Source of the DNA: Uliginosibacterium sp. 31-16
Lineage (GTDB): Bacteria > Pseudomonadota > Gammaproteobacteria > Burkholderiales > Rhodocyclaceae
NCBI RefSeq assembly: GCF_030730865.1
Contig: NZ_JAVALZ010000001.1
Location: forward strand, 992,001 to 1,056,000
DNA: 64,000 nt
Direction of reading: 5' to 3'
Under the pieces are notes generated by a model that had not been told where the DNA came from, made no database searches, and saw only the letters and a program-made list of their open reading frames with translations. A program made the translations under genes and the position numbers. Positions 53,388 through 62,119 of the stretch are shown piece after piece. Numbering within the stretch: the first letter of the stretch is position 1; each line of letters starts with the position of its first letter.

Positions 53388-54329
53388 GTGATCATCGATT
53401 CCCATCCCGTCCGCAACTATCTGCTGAGCCTGCAGGACTGCATCGTCAGCGCACTGGAGGCCTTCGACGGCCAGACTTTCCGCACGGATCGCTGGCAGCG
53501 CCCCGAGGGTGGCGAAGGCATCACTCGCGTGATTGAGGGGGGCAATTTCTTCGAGCGTGGTGGGGTGAATTTCTCGCATGTCTTTGGCGACCGACTGCCG
53601 CCCTCGGCCACCGCCAACCGCCCGGATCTGACCGGTGCCGGCTTCGAAGCGATGGGGGTGTCGCTGGTGCTGCATCCGCGCAACCCGTATTGCCCGACGG
53701 TGCACATGAACGTGCGCTGCTTCATCGCCCGGCCAAAGGATGAAGCCCTCGCAAAGGCCAACGCAGACGCAGCCCCGGCAAACCCGCCGACATGGTGGTT
53801 CGGTGGTGGCATGGACCTCACCCCCTATTACGGCAACGAAGAAGACGTGCGCCACTTCCACGCGACCTGCCGGCAGGCCGTCGAGCCCTTCGGCCCGGAT
53901 CTGCATGCGCGCTTCAAGGACTGGTGCGACCGCTATTTTTTCCTGAAGCATCGCCAGGAAGCACGCGGTGTGGGCGGGCTGTTCTTTGACGACTTCAACG
54001 AACTGGGCTTCGAGCAGAGTTTTGCGATGACGCGCAGCGTCGGCGATGCCTTTCTCAAGGCCTATCTGCCGATCATCGAGCGCCGCCGCGACACACCTTA
54101 CGGCGAACGCGAGCGCGACTTCCAGGCCTACCGGCGCGGGCGCTACGTGGAGTTCAATCTGGTGTTCGACCGCGGCACGCTGTTCGGTCTGCAGTCCGGC
54201 GGGCGCACCGAATCCATCCTGATGTCGATGCCTCCTGAGGTGAAATGGCGCTACGACTGGCAGCCGGAACCAGGTAGCGCCGAGGCTGCGCTCTACACCA
54301 ACTTCCTGCCGGTGCGGGAGTGGGTGTGA
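53388..54329 (+). CDS. hemF: Oxygen-dependent coproporphyrinogen III oxidase
   Basis: 313 residues from the GTG at 53388 ([20 protein letters not shown]), with GGAG 10 bp upstream; the longer open frame adds 29 non-conserved residues. Full set of family blocks: [99 protein letters not shown]. Conserved His in HFH and HMNVR are in place. Converts coproporphyrinogen III to protoporphyrinogen IX using O2, showing that the organism respires aerobically at least part of the time. Confidence 0.97.
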   Translation: MIIDSHPVRNYLLSLQDCIVSALEAFDGQTFRTDRWQRPEGGEGITRVIEGGNFFERGGVNFSHVFGDRLPPSATANRPDLTGAGFEAMGVSLVLHPRNPYCPTVHMNVRCFIARPKDEALAKANADAAPANPPTWWFGGGMDLTPYYGNEEDVRHFHATCRQAVEPFGPDLHARFKDWCDRYFFLKHRQEARGVGGLFFDDFNELGFEQSFAMTRSVGDAFLKAYLPIIERRRDTPYGERERDFQAYRRGRYVEFNLVFDRGTLFGLQSGGRTESILMSMPPEVKWRYDWQPEPGSAEAALYTNFLPVREWV

Positions 54330-54362
54330 GCAGCATGCGCTGAGGCGCGCAGCCAGCGGTTC

Positions 54363-55439
54363 TCAGTCATACAGGCGCTGGCTGCGGGTGCTCACGGCGG
54401 GTTTCAGTTTCCGGCTTCGTGCCGGCCTGACCGAGCCCCGCACAGCCAGCAAACCATTCAGCAGCACGCTGCAGAAGGGCGCGGTCGGGCACATGATGCG
54501 GCGCTGCAGGATGCGCACAGCTTCGGCACCGAGTTCGTCACGCGGCACATGCACCGCCGTCAGGGGAACGTCGTGCACGACCGCGAGGTTGAAGCCATCG
54601 ATGCTCATGACCGAGATGTCATCGGGCACCGACAGGCCGATATCCGAAATGGCATCCACCGCACCCGCGCTCATGAAATCGCCACAGGCGATGATGGCCG
54701 ACGGGTACTCCTCCTTCGGACGTGTAGCGAAGAACTCCGCCATGGCCTTGCGTGACTCCACCGTGCCAAAGCCGGAGGTGGCAATCAGCTGCCGACGCTC
54801 ATCGAACTCGATGTTGTGAGCAGCAAAGGCATCCTTGATGCCGGTCAGCCGCCGCTCCATGGTCGTGCGCCGCAGACATGCCAGAACCATTACATCGGTG
54901 TGCCCCTGGCGGATGAGGTGCTCTGCGGCGTATTCGCCGATCTGCTGGTGATCGGGAGAGACCGTGTCCAGGTGCATGCTGGTGTCCTTGCCGTTCACCA
55001 GCACACAGGGTTTGCCGATATCCGCCGCAAGCTCGTGGATGATCGGATCATCCACGCCGACGATGATCGCAGCATCCACCGAAGGGTCTGAAAAGCGTTT
55101 GACGAACAGCTGCGCGTCGCTGTTCGTTTCTTCGATCCCGCAGTAGGAAACCCTGACCTCTCCGTGCTCCACCGCCTGGGCAACGCTTTGCACCACCTTG
55201 TAATAGAAGACATCGGTGCGTCCGTTGAATGCCCTTGCGGGCGCGAACACGATCAGATGGTTGAACAAGAGGCGGTTCGTATGAACCTGGCCTAGGATTC
55301 CTTTTGACTGTGCGTACTCCATCACCCGTTTTTTGGCGTGTGCGCTGGTATTGGCCTTGCCGGCCAACACACGCGACACGGTGCTGACCGAAAGGCCGGT
55401 GTTTTCTGCAACTTCCTTGATGCGCAACTTTCCCGCCAT
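54363..55439 (-). CDS. LacI-family transcriptional regulator
   Basis: 358 residues from the ATG at 55439 (MAGKLRIKEVAENTGLSVST), GGGAG upstream. The LacI HTH and hinge (VSRVLAGKANTSAHAKKRVM) are followed by a periplasmic-binding-protein-like sensor domain (VDAAIIVGVDDPIIHELAAD, TDVMVLACLRRTTMERRLTG, EEYPSAIIACGDFMSAGAVD, DDISVMSIDGFNLAVVHDVP). The C-terminal tail after about 325 is basic. It is divergent from the TRAP operon and very likely represses it. The effector is presumably the transported carbohydrate-derived molecule or a product of the GH31 enzyme. Confidence 0.92.
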   Translation of the reverse strand: MAGKLRIKEVAENTGLSVSTVSRVLAGKANTSAHAKKRVMEYAQSKGILGQVHTNRLLFNHLIVFAPARAFNGRTDVFYYKVVQSVAQAVEHGEVRVSYCGIEETNSDAQLFVKRFSDPSVDAAIIVGVDDPIIHELAADIGKPCVLVNGKDTSMHLDTVSPDHQQIGEYAAEHLIRQGHTDVMVLACLRRTTMERRLTGIKDAFAAHNIEFDERRQLIATSGFGTVESRKAMAEFFATRPKEEYPSAIIACGDFMSAGAVDAISDIGLSVPDDISVMSIDGFNLAVVHDVPLTAVHVPRDELGAEAVRILQRRIMCPTAPFCSVLLNGLLAVRGSVRPARSRKLKPAVSTRSQRLYD

Positions 55440-55460
55440 GACGGCTCCCGAAAAATCGTA

Positions 55461-55474
55461 TGCAAATTTTTGCA
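55461..55474. promoter_or_regulatory. Candidate LacI operator 1
   Basis: TGCAAA-TT-TTTGCA, a perfect 6-bp dyad 22 bp upstream of the LacI gene start. It shares TTTGCACA with a second site at 55547-55556. Confidence 0.5.
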
Positions 55475-55546
55475 CAGCCATTTTGTTTCATTTAATCAAC
55501 CATTAACAATCATCGTTTGCCCTGCTCATGAATTGCCATGGAAGTA

Positions 55547-55556
55547 TTTGCACAAA
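55547..55556. promoter_or_regulatory. Candidate LacI operator 2
   Basis: TTTG-CA-CAAA in an AT-rich block, about 147 bp upstream of dctP. It shares the octamer TTTGCACA with the site at 55461. Two sites about 85 bp apart could support DNA looping. Confidence 0.4.
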
Positions 55557-55702
55557 ATCCGGTTGCAGTGCTCATCCGCGCTGGCTAGCTTTAGCAGCAC
55601 ATGCATGAAGACTGGCGAGCCAGATACTCATCAGCTTCAGGTCCCAATCGGGTGCATCGGCCACGCAGTCTGTGTGCCCATAACTAGAACGAGGAGATAT
55701 TC

Positions 55703-56692
55703 ATGTTTTTCAAGCTGAACAAAAGCGGACTGGCATGCCTTGTCAGCACGGCGGCAGCCCTGTCCCTGCTCGCCAGCCCCGCCATGGCTGCAGAGAAATT
55801 CCGGCTCGGCCACGGCCTGCAGGAAGACCATCCCGTGCATCTGGCGATGGTGCGCTTTGCCGATCTCGTGAAAGAGAAGAGCAAGGGCGACATGGAGGTC
55901 AAGATCTTCGCCAACGGTACGCTGGGCAGCGAACGCGAAATGCTTGAACAGGTGCAGAACGGCGTACTGGAAGCCACCAAGGCCAGCGCCTCTCCGCTGG
56001 AGACCTTCGCACCGGAATACAAGGTGTTCAATCTGCCCTTCGTGTTCCGTGACCGCACGCAATTCTTCAAGGTGCTGGAAGGCCCAATCGGTGAATCGAT
56101 TCTGGCCGCTTCCAAGCCAAAGGGCTTCATCGGCCTGACCTTCTATGATGCCGGCCCGCGCAGCTTCTATGGCAAGAAGCCGATCAACACGCCGGATGAC
56201 TTGAAGGGCATGAAGATCCGCGTACAGCAGAGCCCGACGACCATCAAGATGATCTCCGCGCTGGGCGCCTCCCCGACCCCGATGCCCTATGGCGAAGTCT
56301 ATTCAGCGCTGCAGATGGGCGTGGTGGATGGTGCGGAAAACAACGTCTCGGCACTGACTGTCGGCCGTCACGGCGAGGTGAGCAAGTTCTACTCCGACAC
56401 GGAACACCAGATGGTGCCGGACGTACTGCTGTTTTCCGCCACCAAGTGGGACACCCTGAACAAGGCCCAGCAGGACATCCTGCGTCAGGCTGCGCGTGAA
56501 TCCTTCGCCTACCAGAAGAAGCTGTGGGCGGATTACGAAAAAGCCGAGCAGGCAAAAGCCGAGAAGCTTGGCGTGAAGTTCTCCAGCCCGGAAAAGCAGG
56601 CCTTCATCGCCAAGGTGAAGCCCATGATCGACGAAGAACGCAAGAATCCGAAGATCGCAGCCGTACTCGACCAGATCAACGCGACCAAGTAA
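55703..56692 (+). CDS. dctP: TRAP transporter substrate-binding protein (DctP family)
   Basis: 329 residues, with GAGGAG upstream. Signal peptide ends SPAMA-AEKF. The mature protein has DctP signatures: LGHGLQEDHPVHLAMVRFAD, FANGTLGSEREMLEQVQNG, DLKGMKIRVQQSPTTIKMIS, MPYGEVYSALQMGVVDGAEN. The Arg in KIRVQ is the residue that normally binds the substrate carboxylate in TRAP proteins, so a carboxylated ligand (organic acid or sugar acid) is expected. First gene of dctPQM-GH31, opposite a LacI regulator. A stable hairpin follows it. Confidence 0.94.
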   Translation: MFFKLNKSGLACLVSTAAALSLLASPAMAAEKFRLGHGLQEDHPVHLAMVRFADLVKEKSKGDMEVKIFANGTLGSEREMLEQVQNGVLEATKASASPLETFAPEYKVFNLPFVFRDRTQFFKVLEGPIGESILAASKPKGFIGLTFYDAGPRSFYGKKPINTPDDLKGMKIRVQQSPTTIKMISALGASPTPMPYGEVYSALQMGVVDGAENNVSALTVGRHGEVSKFYSDTEHQMVPDVLLFSATKWDTLNKAQQDILRQAARESFAYQKKLWADYEKAEQAKAEKLGVKFSSPEKQAFIAKVKPMIDEERKNPKIAAVLDQINATK

Positions 56693-56711
56693 GCCAGGTC
56701 GCCACCGTGCC

Positions 56712-56732
56712 GGGCCAGCCGGGTGCTGGCCC
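56712..56732 (+). other. Intercistronic hairpin after dctP
   Basis: GGGCCAGC and GCTGGCCC pair over CGGGT. No T-tract, so probably a transcript-stabilising or attenuating element that lets the binding protein be made in excess of the permease. Confidence 0.6.
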
Positions 56733-56764
56733 CGCCACAACCCCTCTTTCTGGGCGAACACATC

Positions 56765-57301
56765 ATGGAATTTCTTTTCAAGATAAAGGGCGCGCTCGAC
56801 CGTGTTTTGCAGACGGCGCTGATCCTCGCGTTTGCATCGCTGTCGATCTGCGTGATCTGGGGCGTCGTCACACGCTATGCACTGAACGACCCGGCCATTT
56901 TCACCGAGGAAGTCTCACGCTTCTCCGTCATCTGGCTGAGCCTGCTGGGCACCGCCTACGCCTGCGGCCGCCTCGAGCACATGGCTTACACGATGTTCGA
57001 AGACAAGCTGTCGCCGGCGCATCTGCGCCAGCACATGCGCGCCGTTGCGGCGATCGTGCTGGCCTTTGGCGCCGTCGTGCTGGTCTATGGCGGCGGCAAG
57101 CTGGTATTGCGCGCGCTGCAGGTCGAGCAACTCTCCGCCACGCTGGAAATCCCGATGGGCTACATCTACGCCTGCATCCCGATCTCCGGTATCGCCGTGG
57201 TGTTCTACCAGATTCTCATTCTCCTGGCACCGGAACGCTTCAAGGCCTTCGACGAAGTTGACGAGGCCATTGACCACATTGAACAGGAGCTCGGGTCATG
57301 A
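56765..57301 (+). CDS. dctQ: TRAP transporter small permease (DctQ)
   Basis: 178 residues from the ATG at 56765 (MEFLFKIKGALDRVLQTALI). Four membrane helices in the DctQ pattern: ILAFASLSICVIWGVVTRYA, FTEEVSRFSVIWLSLLGTAY, AVAAIVLAFGAVVLVYGG, YIYACIPISGIAVVFYQILI. Overlaps dctM by ATGA. Acts with DctM as the inner-membrane Na+-coupled permease. Confidence 0.92.
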   Translation: MEFLFKIKGALDRVLQTALILAFASLSICVIWGVVTRYALNDPAIFTEEVSRFSVIWLSLLGTAYACGRLEHMAYTMFEDKLSPAHLRQHMRAVAAIVLAFGAVVLVYGGGKLVLRALQVEQLSATLEIPMGYIYACIPISGIAVVFYQILILLAPERFKAFDEVDEAIDHIEQELGS

Positions 57302-58605
57302 CCGCCCTCTGGATTCTCGCCATCGTATTCACGGCCCTGCTGCTGTTCGGTGTTCCGGTCAGCTTCTGCATCGGCATCGGTACGCTGCTGGCGCTGTTTA
57401 CCGTCACACCCACCATCGACTCGGCACTGATCGTTTCCGCTCAGCGGATTGCCTCCAGTCTGGACAGCTTCACCCTGGTGGCCATTCCGCTGTTCATCCT
57501 CGCCGGCAGCATGATGAACACCGGTGGCATCGCCTTGCGACTCATCGAACTGGCCAAGGTGCTGGTCGGCCGTCTGCCCGGATCGTTGGCGCAGATCTCG
57601 GTTGTCGCCAATGCCCTGTTCGGCGCGATCTCCGGTTCGGCCGTGGCCAGTGCCGCCGCCGTCGGCGCAACCCTCTCGCCGCTGCAACGCAAGGCCGGCT
57701 ACAACATGCCCATCTGCGCAGCGGCGAACGTGGCCGCCTCGCCCTGTGGCTTGCTGATTCCGCCCTCGGGTGCACTGATCGTGTACTCGCTGATTTCCGG
57801 CGGCACCCCGGTCGATGTGCTGTTCGTGGCGGGTTACGTCCCCGGCATCCTGATGGCCTTGTCCGTCATGATCTGGCTGGCTTACATCGCCAAGCGCGGC
57901 GACCTGCCGAATGAAGTCCGCCGCTATTCGGCGCAGGAAGCCTTCGTCATCTTCTTCCGGGCCCTGCCTGCGCTGGCGCTGATCCTGATCATCATGGGCG
58001 GCATCATCGGCGGCATCTTCACCGCCACCGAAGCGGCCGGCGTGGCAGCGCTGTACACCTTCATCCTCGGCAAGTTCATCTACAGGAGCCTGAGCTGGCA
58101 AACCCTGGCCAAGAGCATGCTGGATGCAGCGGTTGGCACGGCGGTGGTGATGCTGATGGTCGGTGTGTCGATGACCATGTCCTGGCTGCTGGCCAGCACC
58201 GGCTCGGTGCAGATGCTCGCGGATTCGATCATCGGCTTCTCCAGCAATCCGTATGTGCTGCTGACGCTCTTCAACATCCTGCTGCTCCTGCTCGGCACCT
58301 TCCTCGACATCACGCCGGGGCTGCTGATCTTCACCCCGATCTTCCTGCCCATCGCGATGAAGCTCGGCATCTCGCCGGTGCACTTCGGCATCATCATCAC
58401 CTTCAACCTGTGTATCGGGATCGCCACCCCGCCAGTGGGCAGCACCCTGTTCATTGCCGCCCGGGTAGCCAAGGTGAATCTCGCCGAGCTCACGCGACCA
58501 CTGCTACCGATGTTCGCTTTTGAAATCCTTGCCCTGTTCCTGGTGACCTACATCCCGGCCCTGTCGTTGTGGCTGCCGGGCCTGCTGCTGGGAAAAGTCG
58601 GCTAG
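57298..58605 (+). CDS. dctM: TRAP transporter large permease (DctM)
   Basis: 435 residues, about 12 membrane helices. Signature segments: LVAIPLFILAGSMMNTGGIA, ANALFGAISGSAVASAAAVG, AANVAASPCGLLIPPSGALI, FLDITPGLLIFTPIFLPIAM, IGIATPPVGSTLFIAARVAK. Carries the sodium-coupled transport path. A long hairpin separates it from the glycosidase gene. Confidence 0.95.
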   Translation: MTALWILAIVFTALLLFGVPVSFCIGIGTLLALFTVTPTIDSALIVSAQRIASSLDSFTLVAIPLFILAGSMMNTGGIALRLIELAKVLVGRLPGSLAQISVVANALFGAISGSAVASAAAVGATLSPLQRKAGYNMPICAAANVAASPCGLLIPPSGALIVYSLISGGTPVDVLFVAGYVPGILMALSVMIWLAYIAKRGDLPNEVRRYSAQEAFVIFFRALPALALILIIMGGIIGGIFTATEAAGVAALYTFILGKFIYRSLSWQTLAKSMLDAAVGTAVVMLMVGVSMTMSWLLASTGSVQMLADSIIGFSSNPYVLLTLFNILLLLLGTFLDITPGLLIFTPIFLPIAMKLGISPVHFGIIITFNLCIGIATPPVGSTLFIAARVAKVNLAELTRPLLPMFAFEILALFLVTYIPALSLWLPGLLLGKVG

Positions 58606-58621
58606 ACCTGCGCGCCTTGAA

Positions 58622-58653
58622 TCCGGATGCGCGCGGCCTCCGCCGCATCCGGA
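58622..58653 (+). other. Strong hairpin between dctM and the GH31 gene
   Basis: TCCGGATGCG pairs with CGCATCCGGA, with an inner GCGG/CCGC stem and a CCT loop. No T-tract. It could attenuate readthrough or protect the upstream mRNA. The sequence from 58654 to 58787 shows no gene. Confidence 0.6.
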
Positions 58654-58787
58654 ACCAAACAACCCAAACATCAACAACACACGTCCGGCAGCCATGGCTG
58701 CAGCGGAGTGGAACCCTTACGTCATGACATTTCGGTCCGCCTGAGCTTGCAGCACCGAAGTCACATCAGGAAACCAGGAGAATCATC

Positions 58788-61202
58788 ATGCCTCTAGACA
58801 AGAATCCGGAATTTTCCCTGAGCGCGCAGCAGCGCGGCCAGCTGACCCTGAGCTGTGCGGAAAAGCATGTCGCACATGTTTTCGTGCTGGAAGAAGATAT
58901 TGTCCGCGTCATGCTGCTGCCGCTGGGCGAGTTGCGTTTTCCGCAGACCTGGGCCATCGCGCCGGGGGCTGAAGATGTGCCCCCCGAAGGACGCGACCGT
59001 TTTGACCTGAGCGGATTCAGCCTGCCTGACTTTCAGCTGGAACAGACACCGGAAGAACTCTGCATCGAGACGAAACAGATCCGCCTGCGCATCCGTCTCG
59101 CCGGCTTCTTCTGCAACTGGGAAGTCCGTCGCAACGGGATCTGGCAACAGGCCGCAAGTGACCGCCCGACCCAGAGCTACAACTTCGCCTGGTGGGACGA
59201 GAAGGTTTATCACTACCTCCAGCGCTCGGCGGACGAAATGTATTTCGGCCTCGGCGAACGCGCGGGAGAAGCCGACCGCCACGGCAAGAGCTACCGCATG
59301 TGCAACCTCGATCCGATGGGTTACAGCGCGCGCAGCAGCGACCCGCTCTACAAGCACATTCCCTTCTACCTGACCTGGAAGAAAACCAGCCACGTTGCCT
59401 TTGGCCTGTTCTACGACACCCTGTCGGACTGCAGTTTCGACATGGGCCGCGAGATGGACAACTACCACGGCCATTACCGCAAGTTCGTCGCCGATCACGG
59501 CGATCTGGATTTCTATTTCATCGCGGGCGACACCATCGCCGCGATCACCCGACGCTACACATGGATGACCGGACGCCCGGCCTTCATGCCGAAGTGGAGC
59601 ATCGGCTACTCGGGCTCGACGATGACCTACACCGACGCGCCGGACGCCCAGGCGCAGATGAACAAGTTTCTCGAAGGTTGCGAGAAGCACGACATCCTGT
59701 GCGACTCCTTCCACCTGTCATCCGGTTACACCTCGATCGGACCGAAGCGTTACGTCTTCAACTGGAACCGGGAGAAATTCCCCGACCCGGCGCGCTTCGT
59801 TCACGACTTCCTCGACCGCGGCGTGAAGCTGTGCCCCAACATCAAGCCCTGCCTGCTGCGCGACCATCCCCGCTTCATTGAAGCCGAGGCCAAGGGCCTC
59901 TTCGTGCACGAAGCCAACGGCACGCCGACGCAGGTGCAATTCTGGGACGAAACCGGTGCCTATCTTGATTTCACCAATCCGCAGACCATCGCCTGGTGGA
60001 AAGCCCGCGTGACCGATGCCCTGCTGACTTACGGCATCGCCGCGACCTGGAACGACAACAACGAATTCGAAATCTGGAGCGACAGCGCCCGCATCACCGG
60101 CTTTGGTACGCCGCGCGCCGCGCGCGAGGCAAAGCCCTTGCAGACGCTGCTGATGCTGCAATCCTCGCGTGCCGCGCAAAGCGAATTCGCCCCGGCCAAG
60201 CGCCCCTTCCTGGTCTCGCGCTCCGGCGCCGCCGGCATGCAGCGCTACGTGCAGACCTGGTCGGGCGACAACTACACGAGCTGGGAAACCCTGCGCTACA
60301 ACATCAAGATGGCATTGGGCCTGGCGCTCTCCGGCGTCTCGAACACCGGCCACGACATCGGCGGCTTCGCCGGCCCGGCCCCCGAACCGGAACTGCTGCT
60401 GCGCTGGGTGCAGCATGGCATCTTCCTGCCGCGTTTCAGCATTCACTCGTGGAACGACGACAAGACCGTCAACGAACCCTGGATGTATCCGCAGATCACG
60501 CCGCACATCCGCCAGCTGATCAAGTTCCGCTACACCCTGCTGCCGTATTTCTACGACCTGCTGTGGCGCTCGCACAGCGCGTTCGAGCCGATGATCCGCC
60601 CAACCTTCTACGATTTCCCGGAGGATGAGCGCTGCTACGCCGACACGGACGACACGCTGCTCGGCGCCAACATGCTGGTGGCTTCAGTGGTCGAACCCGG
60701 TGCCCGCACCCGCGCGGTGTATCTGCCGGCGGGCGCCGGCTGGTACGACTTCTGGAGCGGCGATCATTTCGCCGGCGGCCAGACCATCACCCTGCCCGCC
60801 CCCTGGGATCGCCCGCCTCTGCTGGTGCGCGAAGGCTCGGCAATTCCGCTGAACCTGGCCGAACAGCACTTCGGCAAGCCGGCGGATGAACGCGGATTCG
60901 CGGTGTTCCCGCTGCGCGGAGAAGGCGTGTTCGAGGACCGCTTCTTCGAGGACGACGGCGAAAGCCAGGCTTATCGCGACGGCCAATATGGGCACTGGGT
61001 TCTGCGTGTGCAGGGCACGGCCGAGACCATCAGCCTGAGCGTACAGGCCGACGGCCAATGCCCGCCGAGCCGGATTCACCACGAAGTCCGCGTGCTGCTG
61101 CCGCGTCAGGAAATCCGGGCGATCCGCGCCACGCACGGGCAGATCGTGTCAGACCGGGAAACAGCCGACTGGCGTGAGCTGCGTCTGGCGCTGCCCGTCT
61201 GA
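58788..61202 (+). CDS. Glycoside hydrolase family 31 protein (alpha-glucosidase/xylosidase-like)
   Basis: 804 residues, with AGGAG 10 bp upstream and no signal peptide, so cytoplasmic. The N-terminal beta-sandwich leads to the barrel (MYFGLGERAGEADRHGKSYR, KHIPFYLTW, WMTGRPAFMPKWSIGYSGST). The nucleophile Asp is in TWNDNNEFEIW (Asp423) and the acid/base Asp in TWSGDNYTSW (Asp494). The segment FLPRFSIHSWNDDKTVNEPW, then LLPYFYDLLWRSH, complete the GH31 pattern. The nucleophile motif differs from classical WxDMNE and from sulfoquinovosidases (YihQ). An intracellular alpha-glycosidase fed by a TRAP importer implies an acidic glycoside substrate, but the glycone cannot be named. Confidence 0.92.
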   Translation: MPLDKNPEFSLSAQQRGQLTLSCAEKHVAHVFVLEEDIVRVMLLPLGELRFPQTWAIAPGAEDVPPEGRDRFDLSGFSLPDFQLEQTPEELCIETKQIRLRIRLAGFFCNWEVRRNGIWQQAASDRPTQSYNFAWWDEKVYHYLQRSADEMYFGLGERAGEADRHGKSYRMCNLDPMGYSARSSDPLYKHIPFYLTWKKTSHVAFGLFYDTLSDCSFDMGREMDNYHGHYRKFVADHGDLDFYFIAGDTIAAITRRYTWMTGRPAFMPKWSIGYSGSTMTYTDAPDAQAQMNKFLEGCEKHDILCDSFHLSSGYTSIGPKRYVFNWNREKFPDPARFVHDFLDRGVKLCPNIKPCLLRDHPRFIEAEAKGLFVHEANGTPTQVQFWDETGAYLDFTNPQTIAWWKARVTDALLTYGIAATWNDNNEFEIWSDSARITGFGTPRAAREAKPLQTLLMLQSSRAAQSEFAPAKRPFLVSRSGAAGMQRYVQTWSGDNYTSWETLRYNIKMALGLALSGVSNTGHDIGGFAGPAPEPELLLRWVQHGIFLPRFSIHSWNDDKTVNEPWMYPQITPHIRQLIKFRYTLLPYFYDLLWRSHSAFEPMIRPTFYDFPEDERCYADTDDTLLGANMLVASVVEPGARTRAVYLPAGAGWYDFWSGDHFAGGQTITLPAPWDRPPLLVREGSAIPLNLAEQHFGKPADERGFAVFPLRGEGVFEDRFFEDDGESQAYRDGQYGHWVLRVQGTAETISLSVQADGQCPPSRIHHEVRVLLPRQEIRAIRATHGQIVSDRETADWRELRLALPV

Positions 61203-61223
61203 CTCTCGCAACGACCCGGCCAG

Positions 61224-61286
61224 AGAGCCGCGTCCGTCCTGCCTCTTCAGCCATGCAGACTGGAGAATAAGGCCGGGCGCGGCTCT
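61224..61286 (+). repeat. Dispersed palindromic repeat, degenerate copy J
   Basis: AGAGCCGCG (61224-61232) is mirrored by CGCGGCTCT (61278-61286); CCTCTTCAGCCATGC lies between. It begins 22 bp after the GH31 stop. The assignment to the family is tentative. Confidence 0.4.
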
Positions 61287-61350
61287 TCGGGCGCCTCTGT
61301 TTGCGCGGACAACACCAGGTGCAAGGCCGCCGATATCCGGCAGGCCGGAA

Positions 61351-61836
61351 TCAGTCTTTGCGCACGTCGGCCCAGGCTGCTCCGGTCAGCCCGGCGAGCT
61401 GCAGGGGCGTCAGCGGGAAAACAGAAAAAGGCGTGCCGGCCGCGGCCCACAGCCGCTCGAAGCGCTGCAGATCCGCATCCATCACCAGCCGCACCGGCTG
61501 CGCATGGCCCAGCGGCGCAACGCCACCAATCACGTAGCCGGTGGCCTCACGCACGAAATCCGCATCGGCCCGGCCCAGCGCCTCGCCCATCAGGCCGGCC
61601 ACCTTCTTCTCGCAGACGCGGTTCTCGCCGCTGGCAATCACCACCACCGCCTGCCCACTCTGCTTGCCGCGGAAGACGATGGATTTGGCAATCTCCGCCA
61701 CGCTGCAGCCCACCGCTTCGGCCGCCTCGGCGGAGGTGCGGGTGGGTTGCTCGAATTCGACAACGGTGGTCACGACGCCGGCCTGATCGAGCAGTTGCTG
61801 GATGCGGCAGGCATTCGGGTGGATAGCGGGTTTCAT
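61351..61836 (-). CDS. YbaK/EbsC-family aminoacyl-tRNA editing-like protein
   Basis: 161 residues, the family length. Motifs: TSAEAAEAVGCSVAEIAKSI-VFRGKQSGQAVVVIASGENR (catalytic Lys in AKSIVF), GYVIGGVAPLGHAQPVRLVM and the closing VFPLTPLQLAGLTGA. Relatives hydrolyse mischarged tRNAs such as Cys-tRNA(Pro) or Ala-tRNA(Pro) as free-standing editing domains. Which tRNA is edited cannot be told here. Confidence 0.88.
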   Translation of the reverse strand: MKPAIHPNACRIQQLLDQAGVVTTVVEFEQPTRTSAEAAEAVGCSVAEIAKSIVFRGKQSGQAVVVIASGENRVCEKKVAGLMGEALGRADADFVREATGYVIGGVAPLGHAQPVRLVMDADLQRFERLWAAAGTPFSVFPLTPLQLAGLTGAAWADVRKD

Positions 61837-61901
61837 GCGAGGAGTTCCGGGCTGCAGATGAAGAAGGCTCGTTTATACGCCCAAGCATGTTCACGCGGAA
61901 A

Positions 61902-61944
61902 GCCTGCCTGCACAGCAGCATGCAGCCTTGCTGTGCAGGCAGGC
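61902..61944. repeat. Perfect 16-bp inverted repeat (repeat-family copy K)
   Basis: GCCTGCCTGCACAGCA at 61902-61917 is exactly complementary to TGCTGTGCAGGCAGGC at 61929-61944, with an 11-nt spacer. It is followed by ATGCTGAAGAGGCAGGC, resembling the family's GGCATGC-TGAAGA element. Lies in the 283-bp gap upstream of the YkgJ-like gene; the remainder of the gap shows no gene. Confidence 0.75.
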
Positions 61945-62119
61945 ATGCTGAAGAGGCAGGCGGGACGCTGGTTTCCAGAGAGCACGCCGGAAGACGCCCG
62001 CCCATTGCGACTGTCGCGAGCATGCAGAAAATCCTGCGTGGCGGGGGCGCGCTGGGTAAGATGGGCGGCGCTTCCCCTGTATGAAGCGCGTCTTTCATTT
62101 CATCCCCGGTTTCCCCTCC

